64,000 bases of DNA from Liquidambar formosana (taxonomy: Eukaryota > Streptophyta > Magnoliopsida > Saxifragales > Altingiaceae), in assembly GCA_039720395.1 (NCBI GenBank), contig CM077827.1, forward strand, positions 21,127,117-21,191,116, written 5' to 3'. The position numbers and the translations under genes were made by a program. Within the stretch, counting starts at the first letter, position 1; each line of letters starts with the position of its first letter. This document shows positions 42,918 to 55,880 of this stretch, one piece after another. A model generated the notes under the pieces. It ran no database searches. It worked only from the letters and a program-made list of their open reading frames with translations, and was not told the origin of the DNA.

Positions 42918-45390
42918 CTGCATGAGGAAAATAGTAAATAAATAATCAGATGTAGAGAATGTAAAACGATGCACTAGGAATAAATTTCTTTGCGAACTAT
43001 GTATTATCAGACAATACATGTTCCATAGTAAAATCTTTTAAAAACCCCAACATGAAATGGGAATTCAAATTTCAACTTCTATTTAAACTATAACAAAAAC
43101 ATCCAACTCTTACAATTGTCAACTTGGATAAGATAAAACAGGATTCTATCATTCTAATAACATGTAAAAGGAAGAAAAAAGTGCTGGTCAGATATCACAT
43201 ACCCAAGCTTGACACTTCAGCATGTCAACCTAAAACTAACCCATCAACTGTATTATATTATAAATAGAAATATATATATATATTTTTCCCCCATAAGAAG
43301 GGGACTCTATATATTGAGTTCCCATTTTTATTTTTATTTATATATATATATATATTTTTTAAGTGGGTTAGATTAGTAAAGTGGGTGATGGGTTAGATTT
43401 TGGATGAGTTCAAGCCAATTTCAAAATTATTGGTGATTTTGACCATACCAATGAGTGAACCCAAATTAAATTGCTGCCCTGTGTTCTGTAGCATTTTTAG
43501 AACAAAGTAATTGCCAAAAATAAGGCCATTCAGCAGGATGGGGCTATCATTATGAATGACTCAAAAATTGAAAGGGACTCATTTCGTAATATCCCAAAAC
43601 GGAACCCATAATTTTATTTATAGTGAAGGCTAGTAGCCAAATTATTGTGGGACATCGAAACGGGCACTACAAATATCAAGAAGATATGAAAATGAAAAAA
43701 TCTATTGACAAAATTATTAATGTTTTGAAGTTGCTCAGATCTTAAGGCCCTCACTCAAAACCCAACGCAACTACAACTGAGCTAGATTAAGTCTAACTAT
43801 TCTGATAATACTTGACCAAAACCCCTTTCAAAGAAACTTCACATGTTGCTGCCACAAGGTTGACCTAACCTCATCTATTTGTGAACATTTTAGGCAGGTT
43901 CATGGTTTTGGGTTAGCTTTTGCCACATCCAATCAAATCTAGTCAAGCCAAGCCACACGTTTGACTCAAATTAATCAGTGAGCCCTTGGAGGCCAAGAAG
44001 GGAAGAAAGTGTATTGAAAGGCTTTGCATCTGGGCACCCAATTTTGAAGATTCACATACAAGGCATTTGGTCATGGATTCGGCGAAGCATGTACTAGGCT
44101 CATGGTTCAAAGTCTCGGTCTTAGTCGTCAGTCGCATTTCGGTCTCGCTCATCTCGATTTCATCCATCTCATCGCGTTTCGGGCAAGATGTAACTTTACG
44201 CATTAAAAAATGTTTTTAAAAAATTAAAAAAACTTATAGAAAAATCAGAAAAAATAGGAAAATCATATTGGAACTGTTAAATAAGAAAAACAAATAACTT
44301 GGGACACATAATATGGTAAAAAATATCAAAACAGGCCCTAGCGTGAACTTGAAAATACACTATAATTAGGTTTTAGATACCTAAAATAATACCAAATAAT
44401 AAAAATAAAGATAACATATCAATGATCAAGTATACATTTTGATTGATGGGCATTCATTAAGATTTCATTTTTGAAAAAATAAAACCCTACTATATAGTTG
44501 ATTCGTTCTTAGATATCGTCTCACCCCTGAATGAGATCGGGTAAACCCAGCAAGATATCATCCACCTCGGACAAGACTTTCATAACTAGGCTCTTAAGGC
44601 TAATGCATATGCATTCATGCAATCAACTAGGTGCAAGAGTTTCCCGATCATGCACCTATTAATAATCACATATTTTTCTACTTCTACTAAACTATTACAA
44701 CTTGCAGATGCTCATAGGCCTTCAGACATATTCCCTTAGGTGATCCCATTTCAGAATTGAGTCAAAAGAAAATGTAACTTCTACAGTCCTTAAAAAAATC
44801 AAATGAAATCGTTAGAAAACTGATGGCAAAATTAGGAATACAGGAGAGTTAACTATCATACATAATCTAAGTGATGCAAGAGACATTCAACATTGTATTC
44901 TATAACAAACACTCATCAATTTAAAAGAAAATCTGCTTACTCTTTTAAAGTTAAAAATAAAAATAAAGACCACATACCCATTTCAACATACATAAACCAA
45001 TGTTACCTATAACCTAGAATTTGTGGGCATGGACACAAGTGACATGTCAAGGTGTTGGCAACTTCCCAAAATGTAGAAACGGCACATGGCTATAGGTGTG
45101 TTTATAAAATTTTAAATATATACTTTTATATTTGTTTGGGTTCGTGTATCCATGTGGAAGAACCATAGAGAATAAAATAATGAAGAAACAAATGACTCCA
45201 AAATAGAATTCATAACAAGAAAGTGACAGAATTTTGCAAGTTCAAGGAAGTTTGTTATTTTGTTAACCTTTTTAAAATTTGAAGGTAATCTATTGAGTTG
45301 AATAAATTCTTTCACAGAAATTTAGCAAGGTAATTTATTGAAAGCCTCGTGCATGTGCGCGCGTGCGAGAGAGAGAAAGAGAGAGAGAGA

Positions 45391-45535
45391 TTTTGCCCCA
45401 AAGTTTTGAAAATTCTACAAACTACAAGTTAAATTGAGGAGTTGAAATGAAATTAGAGAGAGAGAAATTTTGCCCCAAAGTTTTGAAAATCCTACAAACT
45501 ACAAGTTAAATTGAGGAGTTGAAATGAAATTAACC
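45391..45535 (+). repeat. 77-bp tandem duplication
   Basis: TTTTGCCCCAAAGTTTTGAA through GGAGTTGAAATGAAATTA is repeated with an offset of 77 bp and about one difference. It is preceded by a (GA)n tract. Confidence 0.9.
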
Positions 45536-46099
45536 TTAACCAAAACAATTTGATTCCAAGGGATGGATCCTTCTTGTAGAAATCCAACGGTTTACGTTTA
45601 AATCTCACACTTATAATTGGGATCCTAAATCCTATCAAATCCTATAATCTTAGCTAAAACAAAGAGAAAACATTTAAAGAAATTCATAAAAACCACTCAA
45701 AAAAAGTTCCTCAAACTTTTTTGTTCTGTTAATAATAACAAAAATGATTATCTAACTTCATAATTGATAGCGTAGAAAATTTTACTTCCTTTTTTGTTTT
45801 TGAATGGAACACATTGAATTATGTGTCTTACGCGTATGAAAGCCCACTTGATTAATGAAAAAATATATATATATATATACATAAGTAACAACTGATTACA
45901 GTGCTAACAAGAAGCCCTAATCTTCAAATGGCAAGAAGCTCCATTCAATTGTTTGAATACAAATAAGCCTTCATAAGGCATTACAAAAAGCAAAAAAGGA
46001 AAGCAAGCTTGCTAGAACCCAAGCTAAGGGTACAGTTCCACAGAAAAAAAAAGCAAGCTAAATAAAACTCAAGTTAAAGTTGTGATCCAATCTCTGTCT

Positions 46100-48500
46100 T
46101 AGATCAGTGCTCGAAGAGCCTGTAGCAGCAGGGTTTTTTGCCGGATCAATAGCAAGAGGATTCTTCATCAGCCTGGAGCAGAGCAATAGTAGGATCAGTC
46201 TCATCTACATCCCCATCGTCATCCTCTCCCATGTCCTCAAGAAGAAGAGCTCTTTTAAATTGGATCTTATTAACTCCTTTGAAGAAAGATTTGATATCAG
46301 GTATCAAGGTATCTTAAGCCAACTTCTAATTTCTCCTCTCCCTATCTTTAGCCTCAAAAGCCAATTCTTAAATATAATTTTTCTCCGCTGCTTTAATAGC
46401 CTCCTCTCGAGCTAGCACCTCGCTGTGGTACTTGTTTTTCCAATTATCTTTGCTATGCTTTAAATCTCGGACCTCCTGCTCAAGTTTCTCCTTCTGTTCC
46501 AGAGCCACCTTCAGCTCAGCATTTGAGCTCTCTATTGTATAACTAGCAGAGTCTAGCTTGCCCTACAGTTACATGACAAAAGCTTTACTGGCCTGGTTCT
46601 TGGTTCGAAGCTCAGCAACTAATTCCTCCAGATTTTCTATCTCATCCTGTCTTGTGTTGTCACACTCTACGGACTTTTTTGTCACCTTTTCAATCTGTCG
46701 CTCAGACCAAGCCTGTCTCCCTTTAAAAAGGACCCTCATTCAAAGGACTTGCTGAGTTCCCTAAGAAAAGAGTTCAAGACTTAGAAAGCTGAAATAACAA
46801 GTAACTTCAAGCGAAGAAACCAAGTTCACCTTCAGAAGATGGACGAATGACTCATCAGAGAGATCTTCAGGAGTCTTCTGCTTCATGCTCCACATGTCCT
46901 TAGGGATACTAAGCATTGGCCCGATTTCGTGAAATGAATATTCTAGGTCGTAGCAGACTAAGGTCTTTGGGCAGGTGGACTCTGGATATTGTGGCAAAGT
47001 TTTCAATAGATCTCCTTTAACTTTTGTTATTGTGGTGTTCTTTGCTTCATAAGGAGGATGGTTAGAAGGCTTATCTTCATACTTAGCCTTCCTTTTCTTT
47101 GATGAGCGCTTAAGAAATCCTACCATTCCAGTCTCAGAAGCTCCTTCTTAAGGTGTGGCCCACCTTGAGGAAGTTTTGCCCAAACTCAGGAGTATTCGCA
47201 TCCCTGCCACCAGAAGCAACTTCCAGCTCAAGCACCACAAGAGCCTGGGTTGTACCTCACGCTACTTTGGTCGAGATGCTCACCAAGCCCCAGCTGGAGC
47301 TTAAACAATAGGAATCTAACCTTGGACCAGGCCTGTCTCATTTGCCCTCATCTCCCTGATGGTGTGAGTAAGAGCTTTACTCTTCCTTTTTTTTCTTTGG
47401 CTCAACCAAAAACTCAATCTCATCATATCACAAAGTCATGGCTCAAAACTCGTCTTCCCTTGAGTTATGACCAGACTATGAATTTGAAGCTTTTTCAGAC
47501 CCACGAACTACCAAAAGCGGCTCCATCCCACTTTTCTTCCTAGACTTCTTGATGGAGATCTTTCGAGAGAAGCCCTTTGGGCACTTGACTTTACAAAAGT
47601 TGTGTGTCTTGGTTCAAACTTAATCAAAGTATGTGCAGCTCGACAAAAGTCTTTCTTTGTATAGTTTGTAGCCTTAATAATCAACTTCTTATACACATTA
47701 TCTAGAACTATGTTTACATCATCAACTTCAATAAAAAAACTAGACCAAGGGAAGATGAGTTTGAGTCCATAGTCAATTTGGAAACAAGTTCAAGAACTAT
47801 AATAGAAAACATGAATTAGAAAGAATTTACGAGTTTTACTAACACTTACAAGAAAAGAATCTTCAACTTTACCAAACGGGCTGGTCTCAAACAAACCACT
47901 AATGAAGACAGCGTGAGTCTTAAAATTGGGGTTAACATCGGGCAAACAAATTATTAAAGGAATATGACTAGGCCTTACTTGCAAGTGATATTCCTCATTT
48001 TCTTTGTTTAGGGCACAGCATATATTGGGCCATGATCTCATGAACCCCGAGCTCAATTCCTAAGATCTTATTCAATTCCACCACACCCATCACCATTTCA
48101 AAGACATTAGGTCTGAGTTGAGTGGGGATGACGTTAACGTATCTAAGGAAGTCAATGAGAAGCTTAGGGAAAGGAACCTAGACTCCTCCTTCAATGAAAT
48201 TGATTGTGTGAATTGGGACAGCATCCCAAATTATCCACTGAAGACATCGTCTCATTGTCATCAGCACACCTAAATGTGATCTCATCATTGAAGCCAAACT
48301 TGGCTTTGAGTCAAGTTCTTGGGATTAGCAGCCCCGGCCCTCTTCGGCAACGATCCATTCTGAGCTTTGTCCTAGAGCTCTGCCCTCATATCAATTCTGA
48401 CCACTAGCTCTGCTCCCATTCATCAAGAGCTCAGTTTTGCTACAAGACCTCAATCTTCAAGCATCATCCATTTTGACTACTAGCGAACTCCGTGAATGGT
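46100..48500 (-). pseudogene. Ty3 Tat-type retrotransposon ORF, decayed
   Basis: The minus strand carries, in broken frames, the plant 'putative gypsy-type transposon' ORF (PF04195-like). An N-terminal part reads VPFPKLLIDFLRYVNVIPTQ then LRPNVFEMVMGVVELNK at about 48190-48090. A middle basic part (KRSSKKRKAKYEDKPSNHPP) is at 47110. A long coiled coil rich in Glu/Lys (LEQKEKLEQEVRDLKHSKDN) is at 46510-46380, followed by an acidic tail. Many stops interrupt it. No RT or integrase lies nearby, so this is an isolated remnant inside the intron. Confidence 0.65.
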
Positions 48501-50330
48501 GGCCAAATAGCTTGTCCAGATTTTTACCCGCACAATCAATGAGTAAAAATGAGGAAAATTTTCCACATTGCTAAATATTTTATCTACTCCCTTTCTCAAG
48601 TTGTAGATATAATAAAATCACCTCCCAAGCACCTTGGTGCCTCCTATTGTGCCCTAAGTTTACCAAAAAGAGAAGAAAAAATAAAATAAAATAAAATTTG
48701 TTGGTCGCATGATAAAACTAAATGTCTCATTAGTGAAGCCATAAATTTTAGAGTTCACAAGAACCAAAACCAATACACAAGTTTTCCACCATGCACACCT
48801 TCGATTGGACCAAGAACCAACTAGAAGAATCAACAGATAAGATAGCTACCCAATCGCAATTATGATCACCCCAACACCCTCATCATTATGTTCTCAGGAC
48901 CCTCCAATTCTAATTTCTATTGAACAACAATATCCATAATCCACACAAAAGGATTTAATGGGTATACTCACTATGCAACCTCCTTAATGCCCTTACATTC
49001 CTAAATTTAATCATCATATCAAACAATAATTTGACTACTTTCTAGCTCTATTCCCTTATGACCTTTTTTCATAAAACACACAAATTACGTCTCCCTGACT
49101 CCCCCTAACTAATTATCCATTTAATGGCCTCAAAAGGAGGGTGCTTCATGAGACATATTCAAGAGGCAAGATTGTTTGAAGAGAGACAGAAGAAGAGAGG
49201 TTCAAATCTATGAGGTTGCACCACCATTTTTGGTCTAAGGATATTTTGAACCTGACACACTGCCATCTCTATCAAAACAAATTGGAAACTACCTCTTCTA
49301 ATATGAACCAATTACATTTTCATCTGCCAACACCTTCCACCTAACAAACCCTCAAAAAAAAGAAAAAAAACTGGTACTTTCAAACCAGTTCGAACCCAAG
49401 GCACTGCCGCACTAGAGGCAAACTATTAATTCCACAACCACCACCAATCTCTAACAGTGTATTTGAAATTCTAAGCACAAATTTCCAGCACCCCATTTTG
49501 CATACAATTCAACTAACAATTGAGCTCATCACTTTAACATTTTAATTCAAGCTAAGCCCCTACAGGCCCACATTCATAACAAAATTTTCCCTCTTACACA
49601 AAGCTATTAATTTCAAAACATTACCTTGCCTTTTTAAAGCTGCCAACTGTCAGTGTCCATGGAAAGTTGAGTAATTCTTCATAAGGTAGGTTTTTTTTTT
49701 TTTTTGGCCAAACAAGGGGTATCCCAACCTATTAGACCCAGACTAATTCCTCATAAGGTAGCTTGAGAGACAAAAATCCAGACCAAAAAAAAAAAAAAAA
49801 CACCTAGACGGAAAGCAAACAAAGTATGTCTCTTTCCATTATTTTTAACAACACCATCCTATCAAAATCCTTTTTTGCCAGTTACTCTTTATCACGTATA
49901 CCATTAACTGATGCTTGTTAGCCATCCAGTGATCATGATTATTACTAAGACCGGAATTACTTGTGACAACCGTGTATATGAGCTAAAGTATGAAACTAAT
50001 TGCATATTCCTGCATTTTTATTCTCTTGTTCCAATAGATCTGACTTTATTCATTGCTTGAAATAGTAAGATTACAACAAACATATACACTTTCGCAAACC
50101 CAAACCCTAGTTAGATCAATCACATTCTGTTTAGGCATTAAGAAAATGCGAGAGAAAAACACAACCATAGACCTCAAGATTCAAGGTTTAAAATTCTTGT
50201 TTTCTTTTCCTTAGGTCTCTGGGCAAACAAACAGAGAGCAAAGGTAGAAAAATGGACGAGATATGTGATTAGAAAGAAAAAAAAAAAAAAAAAAAACCAG
50301 AGAAAGAGGTATAGAGGGATGAGAACATAC

Positions 50331-50478
50331 TGACGAGAAGAGTCCTTGAGAGAGTCCATTTCTGAGCACGGCCGACGATGGAGAAGGGAAGCCAGTGGGT
50401 GGGGATGAAGGAATGGAGAAGCGAAACGGTGGCAATCCCACCAATCGTAGACAGATCTTCCGCCGTGAAACTTTCCAT
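50331..50478 (-). CDS. nickel-transporter-like membrane protein, exon 1
   Basis: Start exon, from ATG at 50478. It encodes MESFTAEDLSTIGGIATVSL then LHSFIPTHWLPFSIVGRAQ and KWTLSRTLLV, ending in phase 1 at a GTCA/GTATGT donor. It joins exon 2 as LLV-TAFGAVLHVIST. The HS..PTHW motif places two histidines near the first membrane helix, as in NicO-like transporters. The start is the first ATG of the frame and fits the conserved N-terminus. Downstream in-frame sequence is a poly(A)-containing intron. Confidence 0.87.
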
Positions 50479-50874
50479 TTACCTGATGAGAACTCAAATC
50501 ACAGAAGATGAACGAATGGGACTCTTCGAATTCACGGGAAAACAGATTCTACATTACGCTGTGTATTTTTTATTATTACTATTATTATTATTTTTTTCTT
50601 TTGTGTATTGGAGAGTGAGGGAGTTTTTCAGTTGGGAAGAAGGGAGATCTGAAAGGAAGAAGAGACAATCAGATGAGAATATTGTGTGCCTCACTCACAC
50701 AATAAGCATGAGTGCCTATGTATACGTGGCACTTTTAAGTCGCATCAAGATATGATGATTTTAGACCATCCGATGTGATGACTCTGTATAGCATTTGGTA
50801 GCGGCAGTTCCGGTCCTACGAGGACATTCTGATATAAGGCATATATATCAGCACAATCTATATCTATATCTATA
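50479..50874 (-). other. upstream region of the membrane-protein gene
   Basis: Short promoter region between the ATG and the Helitron. It contains (ATT)n at 50573-50592 and (TATATC)n at 50859-50880. No firm TATA box or start site is assigned. Confidence 0.35.
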
Positions 50875-52965
50875 TCTATACTACCTATAAAAGCATGAAT
50901 CCTAAAAAAAACTTTTGATTTTTTAAAAGGATGAATCCTAAAAAAACTTTTGATTTTCTAAAATACCCTTATTTTAAAATTTAATAACATCAATACCCTT
51001 AAGTAATCCAAAAGACAAAAAGAAAAAAGATATATATTTAATTAAATCATGAATAACTTACTTTAATTAGAGTTTTACAATCCTATTCCACCAACTCATA
51101 CGTTTCCCTTCCCCAAACCCTACTTTAATTAAAGTTCTACAATTTTATTCCATTAGCCCATACGTTCCTTCCCAATTAACTCATTTGTTTTCTGCAGCAA
51201 AAAATAATAAGAAAAATTTATATCTCTCTCCCTTTTCGTCTTCCATTATGTATCTCTTTAGTATCCCTATGCCAACCCTATGAATTTTACATTCATCTTC
51301 TCTTATTCTTAGTTAGAGATTGAAAATCTCACATCAAAGGTAGGTGAATCCTAGAAAAACTTTTGATTCTCTAAAATACCCTTATTTTAAAATGTAATGA
51401 CATCAATACCCCTTAAGCAATCCAAAAGACAAAAAGAAAAAAGATATATAATTAATTAAATCATGGAGAAACCTATTTTAATTAGAGTTCTACAATCTAT
51501 TCCACTAACCCATACATTTTCCTTCCCCAGACCTACTTTAATTAGAGTTCTACAATCCTATTCCATTAGCTCATACGTTTCATTCCCCATTAACTCATTC
51601 GTTTTTTGCAGCAAAAAATAACAAGAAAAACTTATACCTCTCTCCCTCTTCGTCTTCTATTATGTATCCCTTTAGTATCCTTATGCCAACCCTATGAATT
51701 TTACATTCATCTTCTCTTATTCTTAGTTGGAGATTGAAAATCTCACATCAAAAGTAGGTGAATCCTAGAAAAACTTTTGATTCTCTAAATACCCTTATTT
51801 TAAAATGTAATGACATCAATAACCCTTAAGCAATCCAAAAGACAAAAAGAAAAAAGATACATAATTAATTAAATCATGAAGAAACCTACTTTAATCAGAG
51901 TTCTACAATCCTATTCCACTAATCCATACGTTTTCCTTCCCCATACCCTACTTTAATTAAAGTTCTACAATCCTATTCCATTAGCCCATACGTTTCATTT
52001 CCCATTAACTCATTTGTTTTTTGCAACAAAAAATAATAAGAAAACTCATACATCTCTCTTTCTTCGTCCTCCATTATGTATCCCTTTAGTATCCCTATGC
52101 CAACCCTATGAATTTTACATTCATCTTCTCTTATTCTTAGTTAGAGATTGAAAATCTCACATCAAAGGTATAGTTTTCTTTATTTTTTATATTTTGTATT
52201 TATTTATTTATTTTTTTTTGGTATATGCTTAATATCTCTTTGATGTTTTCTTAAGAGATTCAAAATCTCACCGTAAGAGGTATCCTTTTTTTTTTTTCCC
52301 CCTTTCTTTCTGTATTTTATATTTTACCTTATGTTTATTGTAATTTGTTGAATATATTATTTCATTAAGACAGTGTGTTGCAATTAGAGGTTATTATTCC
52401 TATAGATTTTATTATTCTTATGTCGATCATTCCTATTTTTTTTACTTGGTAATTTTGTGGATTGGAACTGGTTATAGAATACCAGTTGTGTAGAGGTTTT
52501 TATTTTATGAATCCATTAAATGTAAATGCATATTAATTTTGTTTTAGGTTTTTGGGTGATAACTTCCAAGTTGTCTTGTTTAAATTCAGGGTACTCAATA
52601 ATTTTCTACTTCATAAATATTATTATTATTTAATGCTTTGATGTCTTTGGTTTAATATAACATTATTGAAATTAAAATGGGAAGAGATTAAGCAAGATTT
52701 TATTTTCAGAAATTTACAGCCAAGTAAACTTTCACTTCCTTAAACTGTTTTCTTCTTATCTTTATATATATATATCTATATATATATATATATATATAGA
52801 AAGAAAAAAGGAAAGTGCTACTAAGTATCATAAAGAAACTCAAGATCCTAACTAGGTTAGCACCTTGAGTTCTTCTAATCATATTCTATTTAAGTCCTTG
52901 GATATATATACAATAAACATATTACTTAAAATGGTGCACGTGCAACGCACGTGTGCACAAACTAG
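50875..52965 (+). mobile_element. non-autonomous Helitron
   Basis: About 2.09 kb. The 5' end is A/TCTATACTACCTATAAAAGC. The 3' end is CTAG/T (52962-52965), preceded 10 bp upstream by a GC-rich hairpin GTGCACGTG-CAACG-CACGTGTGCAC, the classical Helitron terminus. No terminal repeats or target duplication are present, as expected for insertion between A and T. Most of the interior is a threefold 413-bp tandem repeat. No Rep/helicase ORF is present. Confidence 0.82.
50930..52175 (+). repeat. three 413-bp tandem repeats inside the Helitron
   Basis: Units start near 50930, 51345 and 51758, with offsets of 413 and 414 bp. Each runs from GAATCCTARAAAAACTTTTG to GAGATTGAAAATCTCACATC and AAAGGTA. Copies are about 90% alike by eye. 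A short fourth echo (GATTCAAAATCTCACCGTAA) lies at 52258. Confidence 0.92.
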
Positions 52966-53617
52966 TATATTAAAAGTTATATCGTTTATATTGGCCAGAT
53001 AGTACCTCATAACCCACTAATGTAAGGGGTACAAACCCCCAATATAAGGTACTGTTATAATATATATCAATATATTCTCATAGGACCTCTAACTTGGAGC
53101 TTGTGGACCCATACTAACAAATATGAGAGTTTTTTCCCATTGGTTTTTTTGTTCCCAATGTAACCTAACCTAAACACACACACACCCAAAGTGACAGGAC
53201 TAAGGAAGAATCAAACACAGACCTTAAGATCCTACTATTCTGGGTACGTGTGTGTTTAACTTATGTTAACTTCAAAAATAAATAAATAAACACTTTGGAG
53301 CCTGTGGTGCCTATTTTATATTTCTTCCTCTTCATTTTCTAAATGGGCAGTAGATCACAGGCTACAGATGGGAAATATAACATGTGGTTTAGAAGATGTA
53401 ATGAACGACTACATCAGTTGACATGATGAAAGTCCTTGGTTTGTAACGAGTTTTTAATAGTCATGTAAGTCCTTTCCATAGTGTATTCACTCTCTCGTAA
53501 TTTTTTACTCAATTAGGTTTTCCTTGTATTCATGCATCTTATTGATTAATTTGTGTGATTAATTAATTGTGCGTGTCATTATATATAATAGCCCATATCA
53601 CGTTTTGCTATCTAAAC

Positions 53618-53649
<32 letters not shown>
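52966..53649. other. intergenic with decayed MITE copy and (TA)n
   Basis: Positions about 52985-53070 hold a diverged relative of the Micron-like MITE (GGGGTACAAACCCCCAATAT). (CA)n lies near 53174 and (AT)n at 53621-53649. No gene. Confidence 0.45.
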
Positions 53650-53651
<2 letters not shown>

Positions 53652-53823
53652 ATGATGATCAGGTAAGCACGTGTTGATATATCTTATATCAAAACTTGCA
53701 TTGGGAGTTGTACCTTGTGCATTAGTGAGATGTGAGGTGCATTGAATCAATGCAAGGGGTACAACCCCCAATGCATAGTGCTGATGTAACTTATATTAGC
53801 ACGTGCTGACAGGATCACCTCTG
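53650..53823. mobile_element. Micron-like MITE in a (TA)n microsatellite, copy 1
   Basis: A 174-bp element starting GGATGATGATCAGGTAAGCA and flanked on both sides by (TA)n tracts (53621-53649 and 53824-53842). Its halves are inverted: CATTGGGAGTTGTACCTTGT against the complement of GGGGTACAACCCCCAATGCA. It shares ends and inner sequence with copy 2 at 57395. Insertion into TA microsatellites is the defining habit of rice Micron MITEs. Confidence 0.75.
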
Positions 53824-54729
53824 TATATATATATATATATATAAAAGTGATGTCAAGTCACTTTTTTTAGTTGAAAGTCATATATCCATATATCGGTATT
53901 TATTTTTTATTTAAAAACAAAAACAAAACTCATAAAGCCTTAATTGTTTATAGACTGTTATTCTGCTTGCCATCTATTGCTTCAACCGTCCCATTTATAA
54001 TGGTTAATATTTGAAGCATCAATAAATATTACATATCAACCTTATTGAAAAGTGGGAGAATGACCAATTGATGGGTAAAAATAAAAGTAATTCTCAAATA
54101 AAGGACTAAATTTCTCTTATTCAATTGAAAATGGTAGTAATGGATTTTAATCTCTAAAAGAGAGGATCTATCATCAGCCATTTTATAATAACCATTCTAT
54201 CATATTCATATATATATATATATATTTAATCTCACCTAAGTGCCCTTCTCACATTAGACCCATCCCTTCTCTCCTAATTTAAAAGTTTCAAAACATAATT
54301 CAAAATGACCAATCATATATGTTGGCCTAGATGGTTTCAATCCCACTATTTTGATGATAACAATACACAAGAATGTCTTAAGTGCTAATGAGCTTTATAG
54401 TTGAACTTAAGATAGGTGTACTTACCCTTCAATATGCAATTAAAGATCAAATGACTCTTTAAAGACATAGAGCATTCATGGACATCAAAAAGAACACTAC
54501 TCTCACTACAAAGGAAGATCAAATGAAGTCATTTTGTTTTATGTGTGAGAATGTTAGGACTCAATGTAAGATTGATCCAATTTGATGCTCACTTTTATAT
54601 TAAGAGCTTTAGGTTCATGCATTAATCTAAATGAACCCTATTGATCATGTTTAGAGTCCTTAGACTCATTGAAATGATCCCCTTTATGTTTGAACTTAAT
54701 CATTTAAAGTCAGAACATTTTATGTAGAG

Positions 54730-55035
54730 TTTTAAGATGTTTTATTTAGGTTTAAGACGTCTGAAACTATTTTAAGACGTCTGTTTTAAGACTTAAGACG
54801 TCTGATTCATGAATACCTATTTGAGACCCTCTCTGATTTTTTAAGACGCCTGAATAAGATGTCTAATTTAGGGTTTAAGATGTCTAAATCAAGAAAAGAC
54901 ATATAAAATGCTCATGAACAGAACTCCTAAAGACCTACCTTAGACCCATGTTTTACATGCCCTTTGGTTTTTTAAGACGCTTGAATAAGACGTCTTAAAC
55001 CAGAATAAGACGTCTGAAATCATTTTAAGACGTCT
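54730..55035 (+). repeat. AAGACGTCT palindrome repeats in LTR
   Basis: AAGACGTCT occurs exactly six times (near 54754, 54774, 54794, 54987, 55006 and 55027). Five or so near-variants are present (AAGACGCCT, AAGATGTCT, AAGACGCTT, AAGATGTTT). The core AGACGTCT is a perfect palindrome. They are arranged in two clusters within the LTR U3. Confidence 0.9.
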
Positions 55036-55825
55036 GAATCTCTCGGGCTGACACATAACGGATAGGTTTTTTTAAACAGTCTTTTGAGCAATATATGCCC
55101 ACTAATATGACCTAAGGGGCTATATATATAAGGGTTTAAACTCATGTATGAGCATTCATTGAATATACAACAAGATTATTCATTACAAGCCCTTATTCTC
55201 TTGTAAGCATTCATTGAGATTCAATCACAATGTGCAATCAATTGTTGTGAATTTACTCTTTTGAGAGAGTTTCCTTAGCACAAAAATAAACTCTATTCAT
55301 CTTTTATTAAAGGGTTGTGAAAACCCCCAATTTATAGCATTTGAAGAGTGCATTTGTGTAAGTGTTAATGAAGAACACTTGTGAATCGTAAAGGTTTTAT
55401 CTCCACCTGCAAGGAGATTGGTGTAGTGGATTGGTGAATTCTCAAGTAAGCTTTAGAGGCGAGGACGTAGACAGAGAGGTTAAACCTCATTAAGGGTACG
55501 TTTGGGAACGTGGATTTGGGAGGGATGGATTTGGATTTGGGTCTTCAAATCCAAATCTCTTGTTTAGCTTTCTAAAATGAGGAAGGATTTGGATTTGAGC
55601 CAAATCCACAGAGGATTTGAGCACCCAAAATTAGTGGATTTGAAATAACTCTTGAATAGGCGTTATTTGGAAATCCATCGTGAGCCGAGGCTTCATCACC
55701 GACCCCAACGCCCACCGTCCATCCTCGACCCTCTCACATTCGACGATATCAAGTAAGCTATTCTATCGCTCCCGTTTTCTCTCTGGTCCTTATCTACTCT
55801 TTCGCATCTCTCTCACCTTACCTCG

Positions 55826-55880
55826 ATGACCGACGATTGCGATGGTGGTGGAGACATTGACGGCAACGACGACAAGTATG
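55826..55880 (+). pseudogene. captured exon-like fragment in the Harbinger element
   Basis: A GC-rich patch opens with ATG at 55826 and encodes MTDDCDGGGDIDGNDDKY, ending at a consensus GTAAGT donor at 55881. It stands out from AT-rich surroundings. It may be a first exon captured from a host gene. No family is recognised, and chance is possible. Confidence 0.3.

Larger units (their letters stand above)
42918..50330 (-). other. intron 1 of the membrane-protein gene (7.4 kb)
   Basis: Long intron swollen by repeats. It has (TA)n at 43269-43282 and 43339-43355, a 77-bp tandem duplication at 45391-45535, a decayed Ty3 ORF at 46100-48500, and poly(A)/T tracts near 49690 and 49783. The remaining AT-rich DNA (42.9-45.3 kb and 48.6-50.3 kb) shows no recognisable gene. 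Confidence 0.7.
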
